DNA from: Paragonimus skrjabini miyazakii
Taxonomy: Eukaryota > Platyhelminthes > Trematoda > Plagiorchiida > Troglotrematidae
DNA: 64,000 nucleotides
Assembly: GCA_014338405.1 (NCBI GenBank)
Contig: JTDE01000281.1
Span: 43,419-107,418 of the forward strand
Direction: 5' to 3'
Shown here piece after piece: positions 41,501 through 53,500 of the stretch. Each line of letters begins with the position of its first letter. The first letter of the stretch is position 1. Under the pieces are notes generated by a model. The model was not told the DNA's origin and did no database searches. It saw nothing but the letters and a program-made list of their open reading frames with translations. The position numbers and the translations under genes were made by a program.

Positions 41501-44500
41501 AAACTGTTCTCGAATGCCACCTGAACAGTTCTACAGCCTAGTGGCTGTAGAATCCGGATCTCACAGGCCATTCATACAGCAAGCAACAGGTTGATCTGTG
41601 GGTCAGTGAAATGACAGTTTATATAGCAGTTCGAGATGAATATTCGTGGTAAGCTCGGAAGCAACTTAATCACCGATCGTCAGCTGGCTGAAAAGGGTCA
41701 TTAAATGGAAAACGTTTTTATGTTAAGGGACATCATTAGGTTTTTGAGACTCATGAGTACTGCTAGCTCATGACGTATGTCTATCGGTTAGGCTATCTGC
41801 AACGTAGAGGGAACACATTTACAATAATTTAAGATTAGATTGGTGGAAAGAACACTTTGAGAACCATGTTAGTTTGCATCTTCCTTCTACTATGTTGTCA
41901 CCATAAACATGCAGTGTGGTACCCTGGTGGGTAGACTTCGGATTACTCACCACGAATACATTTCAGACCTCAGACTGGCTTAGAGATTCTCATGTCGGCA
42001 CTTTTCTAAGAAGGTAGGGGAGCATTAATAGAGATCTTGACGCCGTTGGTTCAACTTTTGTTGCCGATGAATACAACCTTTTTGGTTAGGTCACTGGATA
42101 CTAATTTCTATATTTAAGAAGTGTGTCAGGGGTTCTTAAGATAGTCATAGGGAGATCAACTTGATTCCAGTCATAACTAGTGTTCTGATTACCACTGCAT
42201 TTCCACAACTCACTGCAATGGGGGAGGTAAGTAGTAAGGAGGGGAGTTTGATCGAATTTTCACTCTTCCCAAAACTATGAATTATCACTCATGGTATTGC
42301 CAGCCAACAACTGCCGTGTTTGTCCAGTGTAAAGGTGTGTTCGATTCAGTCGATCGATGTACACCTTTAGATTTGCTTACACATAGGGATGTAATAAAAA
42401 TGTATATGAACACCTTATTAGTGCTTCATTCTTACATGTTAGCTTAGACGAAGGTCTGCTATAGTGGCTCATATCAAATAGGTCTACTTTCAACCCCTTT
42501 TGTTTACTTCTTTCATGGACGAAATAATGATAAAATTTTTGTCTGCGTAGACTACTTACCTGATAGAGGACTGATCGGTGTTCTCTATGTTGAGGACAAG
42601 ATGTTTCTAACATTTTTCTACTGGCACAAGCGATTTTCTAGACTATTTCGAGTTCAGCCAGCTATTTTGGAATAGGTTTTGTAGCATCAAATTGTCAAAG
42701 TGCTTATGTTTACGTAAAATTAATAATGGATAGCGAAGTTGTGGGAGTTGTTTATCTGTATCACTAGTCAGGAGGTTGCAGCGTCAGCAACAGTAGCATA
42801 GTGGACGGAATGGAAGCTCATATCTTCAGGGTTAAGGCAACACTGGCTAATCTAGGATATCTCCGGCGACAAACAGGCATCCTTGTGGAGCTTGAGAATC
42901 GAATAGCCGAAGTGATTATGTGGGATGTGATATTTTATAATTACGATACCTGGCCCCTCAGAGTAAACAACATGAACGATCTTAAAATAGTTGGCCACCG
43001 CTCTCTGCAATCGTCTGTGTGCATCGAGTGGCATCAAGGGCCAGGCAACGAGCATGTGTCTGATCGTGAATGCCAGGCCAGTTCCCTTGTTCAGTCCTTG
43101 AGTTTGCAAAAACTTAGATGGTTAGGTCATGTACAGTGAATGCCAACTAGTCATTTGTTAAATAAAGCACTCTACCGATGGCACCGTCGACTGAATTCAG
43201 GAGTATGGTGAGCAGATGATCTGGCGCAGAACTGTGAAGTCACTCACCAAAGGAGTGGACACTGTAGGCCAAGTTTGGCTCTCGAGTTGGGATCATCGTG
43301 ATTCACTAGGTTAATATCTGGCGACTACTAGGGTCTAATGGCGTGACTGCTACCGTTATTTGGCTAAGCTGTTTGTGAAGCACGTGTAGTTAATGACACG
43401 CAACATCCCAATCTGTCTTGATGTTGAAACCCCGCCTTTAATAATTGCTTGGCTGATTGTTTGCAAGTTGTGAGAACCGTCATATTGAAAGTTTATTTAT
43501 AAATGCGGATGATTTTACTGGTTATTCCCCGTTCTTCTCCTTCTTCTTTCCTCTTGGCTGGGGTTTTCTTTTATCTTCATGGTTTTACGTCAGTTAAGCA
43601 TCAACGCGAACCATTGATGTTTGGTTGTCTTTTCTGATGATGGTGAGGACTTAAACAAAAGGTGTCCAGAAGATATCACGCGGACTTTCAGTCTACGGAG
43701 TTTAATCACATTTGCTCAGGGTACAGTTTTAACCAAGCTGACAGTGTTACATTGGTTGTGTTCTACTGAAAAGTTGCAAGCATTCTTGCCACATGGCCCA
43801 TTCTGTACACTGGGACACCTAAAAAATCACACCACTGAAATTGACTTACGAATAAATAATGTAAGCATTCCATCCAAGAGTCTGTGCTCAGCGTTCGTCC
43901 AAACTGGCATCGTTAAACTGGACAAGACTACTGAGTCGTGGTCACACTGCGCCGGATCGTGTACGCGAGAAGTGGGTAGTAGACGTTAGCCCGTTTGTCT
44001 TACACACAATCTTTCCCCGCTTGATGCAAAATGCGCTCACGCGATTCGACTCCACATTACACCGCGCCCTATACAACGTTACAACGGCTGTCGTACCCAA
44101 GCTTTACTGCCTTCTATCTCAAGGGATACAAACATGGGACGCCTGAACAGGATCACGATCCTGCTCAGCGTCATTGTGCTATGTTTCAAGGTGCGAAAAC
44201 TGGTTGTTCTCATCATACTTATGCTACGAAAAGATGAGTTTAAGTTTAGTTCATCTCAGAGTGGATCTGTTTTCTTTGTTTAAAGTTATTTTGGGTTGAT
44301 CATTTTCAAGTGATGTTTTATAACCGTCGTACTTTCCTAAACTTATTATCTATGAAACAGCAGTTTTCTTGTAATCGATTAGCACACCGTTACACAACTT
44401 TGGGTTTCTCTTGCATATTACTAAACAAACGGCTTGCTGTATTGATTGCGTGTTTCCATTTTTGCTGCTGCGCAAACATAAGAGCACATATGAAAATGGT

Positions 44501-47500
44501 TAGGTTGTGGTCTTGCAGAACATGAATGATCTAGGTATCGCCCAATATGAAACTTACTAGGTGAGTCATTTTGTGCATATATGATTGCCGGACCATGCTA
44601 ATTTTAGGAAACATTGACGACATTCTTGGCAATGGATTGGTGACACTCATTATCCGTATTTCCTGTGTAATGTGTGAAGTTGTTAGGGTAGAACATGTTG
44701 TATGAAATTATGTTGTTGCCATGTCTACCAAGCGTTCTTTTTTCTCTCTCATATTTTCATTCATAACGTACCTTCAAGTTCTACTTCATCTCCCTATGAG
44801 CATCCCAACCCTCAGCTTAATCAACTATAAAATAGATGTTGATGATATTAACTGGTGCATATTCTGCCTGTCTAAACGCATAATGATCATTTTGGCTAGT
44901 TATTGTTTCAAACTTGCATATTTGGCGAACCAACCTCCACGTGTTTAAATAACTCATTCCAGTTTGACTTGGATGGTATAGTATAAGCCCTTTTTTAACG
45001 ATACCTATGTGATGTTCTCCTTCTATTTTTCAGAGAAAAAGTGGCACGTCAAAAGGACCTTATGTTTCTGGAAGATGAGTTAGAGGGACAAATTCAACGG
45101 ATTAAAGAAATAACAATAAACGAAGTAAGAATTTTTCCGATATGCCGTACGATTGCCATAAAACCTGTCATTATTAAACGTGTATATATTAATGCCAAGC
45201 CCATCACACTGTATTAAACTTATGGGCGTTACCACAGTTGGCTAATTTCAGTGCCAAACTTAATGCCAAGTTAAACTGAACAAAAAACGCAACTTTCTAG
45301 CTAATGAAACGAAGATACATTCGTGATTTTTAGTTTTAACTCGAAGTGTGAATGACCAACAAAGGATGACTTTCTTGAGTATAGTCATTGATCAGTACTG
45401 TTTCGCTGGGTTCTATTTCACCTAGTAAGACCCTATTAGGTGAGATTAAAACAAGTGTAGATTAAGAAGTCCACATAATTCTAACACAATTAGTGATCAG
45501 GACAAAAAAGATAGGTTGCTGTCGTGCGTTGGTGACCTTCTATCCTAGTAATTCGTTCGATCGTCTCATAGACATAAAAGGTTACTGCCCCAACCTTCGC
45601 TCTTACTCTGAACTTTTGCAGCAAACGTCAAAGGTGAGTCAGTATATTGAAAAATTACGGTATAGGAAAATACTTGTTGTAGAAGACGTCCACCCTCGTA
45701 AAAATCCTTGACAACCGTAAATTGTTAATTCACGACATTCTAAAACAATCCGGAGATATCTTACGATGATCCTAGTGAAATCGCTTGAGAATTACTATTG
45801 AAGGTCCTCACACAATGATTGTCCTAAAGTATTTATCATCTAAACAAAGAGTCTAAGGAAAATTTAAGTGCATGCTTTTTTTCCGCAGTACACACATTGT
45901 AGACAATCAAACAAGTACAATATCGCTTGCTGTACCTGGATAAGATTGAGCTTTTTCTCACTTAGTGTCAGATATGAAAGGCTAAAATAAAATTTACAAC
46001 AATAGTTGTTTATTTTCGTGCAGATATTACTAGACACTTATCAATAGGAAGTATTTGGAGTGCTAGCTGCACTCCATACAGGTTGACCTAAACTTAGTTA
46101 AAAAAAATATGTTTGCCCAGATTCCTGCTCATTGCCTGATTCTGCCTGACTGCCTGTTTGTTCACATGTATGTTCTCAAGTCAACTATTCTGCATAGACC
46201 GATACGCAAAATCGATATCGCTAGCTAGCGGCTCTACATACACACCACCAAAGTTTACCATGGTTAACAATTGTTCTTCAATCACAGACTGTCAGTAAAA
46301 GTGTTCTATTGACAGAACACCATATGTAGTCGGTTTATAAAATTTCATACCCGATATAATTCTTATCAAACTTCCTGCTACTAATTGCATTCTCATCTAG
46401 GTACACGACATTATTCGCAGTGAATACGATGCCAAAATTATGAACAAAGAAAAGGAAATTGCAGAAATCCGGTCTCAAGTTAACAATCTGAGAGCGGTAG
46501 TTTAAAATCTCCATTTCTTTTCCATTTAAGTAACCTTCAAATTATAGAAAATCCAAAGCCGTCAAAACTCCGTGGAAAACACACCCGATTCGACAACTAT
46601 GGATATATGGAAAAACAATTTCATCCCACCGACACCATCACCTTATTTGCAACGTAGAAAGTCGGTCAGAGTAAATCAGGAAGAAAATAACCAGTTGATG
46701 GAGATTACGGCAAAGTTGGAGCTTCGGGAAGCCGAACTAGCAGCGCTCAAGGAACAGCTAGTAACGCAACAGAGACAAATGCTGGCGTATGTAACAATTG
46801 TTTCTTCCATTACTGTACCTAATGTAATTTTATACAGTTAAATTAACAAATTAGGTCAACTGTCTTAGAAACGTTGTAGTACGTCACAGATCAACTGCCA
46901 TCAGTTTCACCTGACCCTACCATACTGATGTTTGCAATTAAGTTGCCAACTTTAGAGCTGGCAACATATATTAGGATGAACAAATTAATAACTGAGACGT
47001 TTTGTAACCTAGATCTGTTAATTGCTTTGCTTCTGATTGTCAAACACTTGGTTTACATGTGTGTTCAAAGAAAATTATGAAAACGGTTAGACATTTGTAA
47101 TTACTCCTTGTTTACTGTTGGACGAGGGAACCAACAACCAACACGTCCACCCACGAATAAAAGATAAAACACATCTATGGGATTACAAAGATGATTGCAA
47201 GTACTTTAAGTACAATGAAAATAAGCCAATTCACATTCAATTACTTTTCGTAAATGCACGTACGCTGACTTGTTGAACAGTTTTCAGTTGTAAGAACAAG
47301 GTTTGTTCAGTACTTTTCCTGGAGCCGAATTTACAGATTATTCTATGAGGCTTTGTTCAAATGCCCAAATTTCACTCAAGCAACCGGTGTTTACTCTACA
47401 TTGAGTGTCAGATTAGTGTCAGATCCTTCCGTTGAAAATCAGATGTAAATTGTTCAGTTAACCTCAGGGAACACCGGCAAACTCTTTAAGCTAATCCGTG

Positions 47501-50500
47501 CCACTGGTCCCAGGCGACCGTCTGTCAGTGAAGCTATCAACGAGGCAGATGGCACACTAATTTATAATAAGTCCAGAAGGTTGGAACGCTGGGCGGAACA
47601 CTTTGAGGGTCAATTTAGCTGGCCTCCTGCTTCTACCTTGCTGCCTCCACAAACTTCTGATGTAATGCCCTGGTCGGTAGATTTAGAACCACCCACTGAG
47701 ACTGAGGTTCGCAATTGCATCTCAGCTCTCAATCGTAATAAGGCTGCCGGTCCAGATGATCTCGTGCCGGCACTTTTTAAAGAAGGTGGAGAGGTGTTAG
47801 TCGAGACCTTAACTCAGTTGTTTCAACTTGTGTGGTCGACGGAGACCATCTCTCCGTGCTGGGGTCACGCGATAATAGTTCCTATATTCAAAAAGGTTAT
47901 CAGGAGCTCTTGTGAAAACCATAGGGGAATTAGTTTGACCCCAGTCATTTCTAGGGTTCTGGCTTCCATTATACTTCGTCGACTCACTGCAGTTCGGGAG
48001 TTAAACATTAGGGAAGAACAGGCAGGGTTTCGTCCTGGCCGGGGATGTATAGATCATATTTTTACCCTTCGTCAAATTTTGGAGCAGCGTCATGTATATC
48101 GCCGGCCAACAATTGCCGTATTTCTCGATTATAAAGGTGCGTTCGATTCAGTGGATCGATCTACACTTTTAGAGTCGCTTAAACGCAGGGGTGTACCGAC
48201 CAAGTATGTGAACATACTGTCGGCGCTTTACTCCCATAATTCGGCTCAGGTTAGGGTCTACGGTGAGTTGTCTGACAGCTTCAGCACCACAAGCGGCGTT
48301 CGTCAAGGCTGTCCCCTTTCACCATTTTTGCTTAATTTCGTCATGGACGAAATAATGGAGGACTGTTTGCGTCACTCAAATGATGCCGGTGTAAACCTCC
48401 TACCTGGTGGAAGGCTGACTGATCTTGATTATGCTGACGATAAGGTGTTGCTGTTTGACAACTTTCAAGCGGCACAAGCAACGCTGAATGAAATTTCGCG
48501 TTCTGCTAAGTACTTCGGAATGCGCTTTTCAGCCTCGAAATGCAAAGTGCTTCTGCAAGATTGCTGTGATTACGTAGGTTTAATGTTAGATAATGAAGTC
48601 ATGGAAGTTGTTGACCGGTTTGTATATCTGGGAAGCTGCATCAGTGGCGGCGGCGAAGGTGAAGGGAATGAAATAGAGGCGCGTATTTCTAAGGCTAGGG
48701 CGGTGTTTGCTAATCTGAGGCACTTATGGCGACAGAAAGGTATCTCTCTTAAGCTTAAGGGTCGCGTATATCAGACGACAGTGAGGGCTGTATTACTTTA
48801 CGGCAGCGAAACATGGCCGGTCAGAGTAGAGGACGTGAACCGTCTTCAGGTATTTGACCACCGATGTCTGCGTTCAATCGCTCGTATTGGGTGGTCCCAA
48901 CGAGTAAGCAACGAGGAGGTTAGAAAGCGGGTGTTTGACACTGATTGTCAAACGAGTTCTTTCGTTCAGTCCTTACACTTGCACAGACTTAGATGGTTAG
49001 GTCATGTACTAAGGATGCCAGCTAATCGCTTGCCACACCGAGCACTGTTTGCCGACGCTACGGCCGATTGGCGTAAGGTGCGAGGTGGACAGATGATGAC
49101 CTGGCGTAGACAAATGAAATCGTTCACGAAGGGGTTGGGCACTGTAGGTCGGGTTCGTCTCCCGGGTTGGAGCCCTCGCGACTCACAGAGTCGGTGGCTT
49201 GAAACTTTAGGTGAGATGGCGGCTAACCGAGCTCAGTGGCGTGAATGTTGTCGTTGTTTGGCCGAGTTGTCTGTGAAGTGAGTGCACTTAATGACGCGGG
49301 GCAGTGAAAGCCGTAAGGAAGCTGTCTTGCTGATGACGCTTTACTTTCACTTACAGCTCGGTTGTTTGTTTGCAAGGTGTAGGCGCCTTGATGTTGTATG
49401 TTTGAATGTAGACGTAGCTCTTTTTTCGTGGTTAGGTCCCCTCCCCTCCCTCTTTTTTCTTCTCTCTTCCTAAACAGGGTTTGTTTCTTCTTCTTCATGG
49501 TTGTGTGGCAGTTAAGCATCAGTGTGAACCACTGATGTATTGCTGTCTATGATGATGATGATGATGATGATGAACCTCATGCACCTTAATTCAATAATGA
49601 TGATATCTTACAAGCGATGAACAATTCCTGTCATGATTTCACGTAAAGTTTGTTTAAACTATAAGCTGTTTTCAACTTTTTCAAATAGCGATCGCTGTGA
49701 ATTGCTGACCCGGGAAGAGGAGAAAATGCAACTGTATTCCAAACTACAAAATTTACAGTAAGTAGTATCCAAATGTCTCAAGCGACCACTTCTTACGGAG
49801 TGCTACTCTGATCACGCTAGACTGCATTGGGAAATTATGGTTACACCACTAGCTTAAAAACCATTTAATGTGACTATAAGTTATTTTACAACATAATTGA
49901 CTATTAGCTCTCTCAAATAAATTCAGGATAATTTGCCTTTAAGTAGCAACGCCAGTGTGAGCCCCCTTTTTCATCGCTTCTGGATAGTCACATTTCTTAT
50001 GAAAAGCCTGTCGAAAAGTTGTGCAGAATTATTTCATTCAAGCACTCTGCAGTGAGAGTCAGTCCGTTTTGAGGGTTTCCTTGTTATAAAACTGAATACT
50101 GACTATTGGACAGGACAGACAATTCTGGACCAAAATCATTTAATCCTCAGCTTGGCGATTAATCTTTACTCCTGAAAACTTGGACATCATCTACATCACT
50201 TTCAGGCCTTATAACTTAGGCGGACCTTTTCATTGACTTAGGTTGAAGGAAAGCACACGATCGAAGTCACACTATTGTTAATACTCACCAATATCACAAA
50301 TACTTGTACGAGCTACCGAAAAGTCTCCCTGATTTGTGGGAACCGAGATCAACTAAGTAAAAAAATAAAATTTCTGATACTATCTGGGTATGCATACTTA
50401 TAGCCATAAAGTTAAGTTTAAGAGGTTGCTGCTGACCAACCTCGTAATACGATTTTTTTCTGACAGAAATTACATAGCAATTGAATGTCCACGAACGTGT

Positions 50501-53500
50501 CAATGGAATAATCTGTAGCCATTTTAACTACTATTGTTTGATTTGAGTAGTAACATTCAAAACTACACTTTTTCGACAGCCGAGTTTCGCTTCGCGATTT
50601 TGTTACAGTCACGCGATCGGCAAGCCCAATAAGTAAACCGATACCTACAGAAAACCTTAGTAGCACTGTAACTTCACTTGGACGAGTGGCAAATTTCGGT
50701 TTTGATAATATCATCATTTAAACAGTCTTGTTCACGGCAAATGAATCTTTCGGTTATTGAATGCTGGGAAGTTAGTTTCAAGTTGAACATCACTCACATT
50801 TCATCGCAGTCTTCGCCTCTTTCGGAAAGAACCAATAAACTCGGATTTTTCTCTCATCAGATGCCGTCAATAGTGCATATCCTTGTCACTGCTGCGATCA
50901 AGTTTGAGTGGCGTTCAACCTGAAATTAACCAAATCCCTGACTACTCAACAGTGGGTTGTTAATACACTGACTGAGAGAAACAAGATAAGTTAAAGTTTA
51001 AATTTTGGATTAGGCTACTGAAATGAGGTAACATGAGAAGCGATAAATGCGGGTTAAAGGTCAACACTGTGTTATCAGTATTCACATGAACTCTCGAATT
51101 GAAGTGATCGTATTGAAATAATAGCTCTCCTTTTCTTTATACCAACGATATTTTGTGTCCAATATAAGGATTATGGCTCCATTAAAAAATGTTTTTTTTG
51201 TTGAACTCTATAAAACCCACACTTTATTGTCAACTGTTGATTTGAGGTTTGGATTTTCAAACATGACCAGTCGTTTCCAAAGTAATATGACTGCCCGGTG
51301 ATGTTTCTCTGAATCCGAGATCCTACACAGTTTCTTCGATTGTTGACATTTTTCATAGAACTTTGGCTAGACAAGTACTAATTAGCCCCCAGCGCGCTAC
51401 AAGATGAGGCCCTTCTTCTCTTGATTAGTACATCTTTGGAGTCGTTCACGTCAAATTGGGTGAATATTTGATGTAATTTGTGAACTTCGCATCGGTGGAT
51501 ATGGTTGTTTTTTGGTTATCGGCTTATTCAGGATAACGTGGCACGTTTGCAAAAATTCAATGATGCTTTAGTTTCTCAAGTGCCACTGTTACGCCAAGGT
51601 TTCAATACCAGAATCATTTTTATTGGAACCACTGCAGAGATAGTCGGTTCATCCGGATAAACTTTGATAAGGTTGTCCTCAGTTTTTCGGTAACAGAATT
51701 ACCACATAGTAACAGTAATTCTTTTCATTTCTGCGGCACATTAAATGACTTAAGCTTTTGCTATTACTGTGTCATACGAGAGAATTGTGGTTGATTAAAA
51801 ATCGGTTGTAAAAATGATATAACACGCCTTTCCTTTGCCAAACGTTTTATTACGAGTTGACTGCTATACCTGGCTCCCAGCTATGCGGCTTCACTCAGTC
51901 TACTTCCGTGGAGTCAGGAAGAACACGACTGCGGGAAAACACGCTGTACTGACGAATTCCAGTTCGATAAGTGAATGAAATGCCTGTAATTATATAGTAG
52001 GAAATAATGGCCAAATACGACCATTTACTCGTTGAACCACTGTCTGCTTGTTCAGGCCACTTCACGACCAAGTGGCCAAGTAGGGCTAACTCCATAGCCG
52101 TTGCGCTCTGATTGGTTCATCGGGCTAGCGCGACACCCACGCTCAGTTTCACGTCTCCTGCTTCAGTGCTATTTTGATGACTGATTTCGTCAGCCGCCAT
52201 CGATGACCTGATTAGATTGTTTTGATGAATTTGCCTCCTAACAAAAAACTGAGATTGACATGAACAATTCAATTTAATTCGATATTACCGGGTTGTTTCG
52301 TTCTGTAGTCATCCGTCTATGTTCACTAGGAAAGACAGCATCTAATTAAACGAAGACTTGTAATTATACTTGGAAGTTGTCCGGTTTAGACATGAGAAGA
52401 AACACATAGCAAACAAGCTCGTTTTCTGTGTTCAATCATCAGGCTAAATGCAACACATTTATGTGGATTCCATAGGGTTGGTAGATAATATATCAATGAG
52501 ACGGAGATGTCAGTCAACAGCTTCTTTCTGGTTTGGGTCATGAAATTTAGTTACATAGCACCGGTCACGTGACCTGTGGGAAATCTGCGAGAGATGCGTC
52601 ACATCTATGCGATCATTCTATCTTGGGCTTGGGTACACGGCCATGCAAAGTTCAACGTTTTGAATAGCCGTTTTTGGGCGCATAGTGGTGGTGAGTGTGG
52701 GCGAATTGCAATGGCCTCTGCAATGTACAGCTTACAACCCTTGACCTGTTTTGATTGTATCCCACATATTCGGTAGACTGGCCTGAACGAATCGGTCTGA
52801 CTGATCAAGTGGTTTGGATCGATCAAATGCGTAGCGACCGCGAATGAACAGGGCCTTATCAATCCTCACGTCAGCCACACCGGTTGGCTCTCCCGAATGC
52901 GTTCGGGTAGTCGCCGTGTTGTGCGGCTTATGTAGCTTGTTTCACAGGAACAAACGAAACCGTAAACACAAAAAGAGGCAGTATGAACAGGCAATATATC
53001 TTTCTACTGGCAGCGCAATACTGACGTAGAGGCAAACTAAGCGCATAGTTGAGCTGCGGAATATGTAATTATGCAATATGTAATGAGTGATATGTAATTA
53101 TCCAGCTGAGCTATTTTCCAGATTTCGTATCAGCGTGAAAAAATAGAAACCAACCTCAACATTATAGTGTGTATCTGCCCTGATAAGTTTGTTGGCGATA
53201 TCTGGTTAGTTATATATCATACTAGACGTTCATAGAACAGAAAAATCCCGAGAGAAACGACTTTACCGCAAGCCTGTGTCGCAGGAACTTAAGAGGATAC
53301 TTAGTTAGCCAATCAACGAAATGATGAGTGCTCCCTACTATTCCTCAGTTTAAAGGTGTCTTAGAAACACAAAATATAGCTATAGAACAATAATTTCATC
53401 TGAAACTAGACTGTAGTTAGAATGTGGGGCTTAGGTTCCCTCTAAGCATCTATGGATTTTTGTCCTTCCCGCAGGTTAGCTCTGGAGCGTCAGGATGAGA

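Larger units (their letters stand above)
20052..45033 (+). other. Intron 2 (about 25 kb)
   Basis: GTGAGT at 20052, TTTTTCAG at 45033. It holds two degenerate RTE copies, a second-family RTE fragment, a CR1-like fragment, the 64-bp insertion and R1/SINE pieces. Blocks 21374-24126, 24827-31834, 33548-36880, 36971-38874 and 39166-41811 contain nothing recognised. The frame 26779-27114 is open but unassigned. Confidence 0.65.
47467..49572 (+). mobile_element. RTE/SR2-like LINE, 5'-truncated but otherwise intact
   Basis: The insertion is bounded by AACCTCA at 47460-47466 and 49573-49579, a 7-bp target duplication. It contains one uninterrupted frame to 49281, a 290-bp 3' UTR ending in CAGTTAAGCATCAGTGTGAA, and a (GAT)n tail. 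The endonuclease half of the element is missing, so the insertion stopped early during reverse transcription. An open frame and a matching duplication indicate a young event. It lies in the intron between exons 5 and 6, in the sense direction, ending 116 bp before the exon 6 acceptor. Confidence 0.88.

Noticed and set aside
47581..47583. TTG as the natural start of the LINE protein
   Set aside because: The frame is open 38 codons further upstream to the insertion edge; the real start lies in the missing 5' part.
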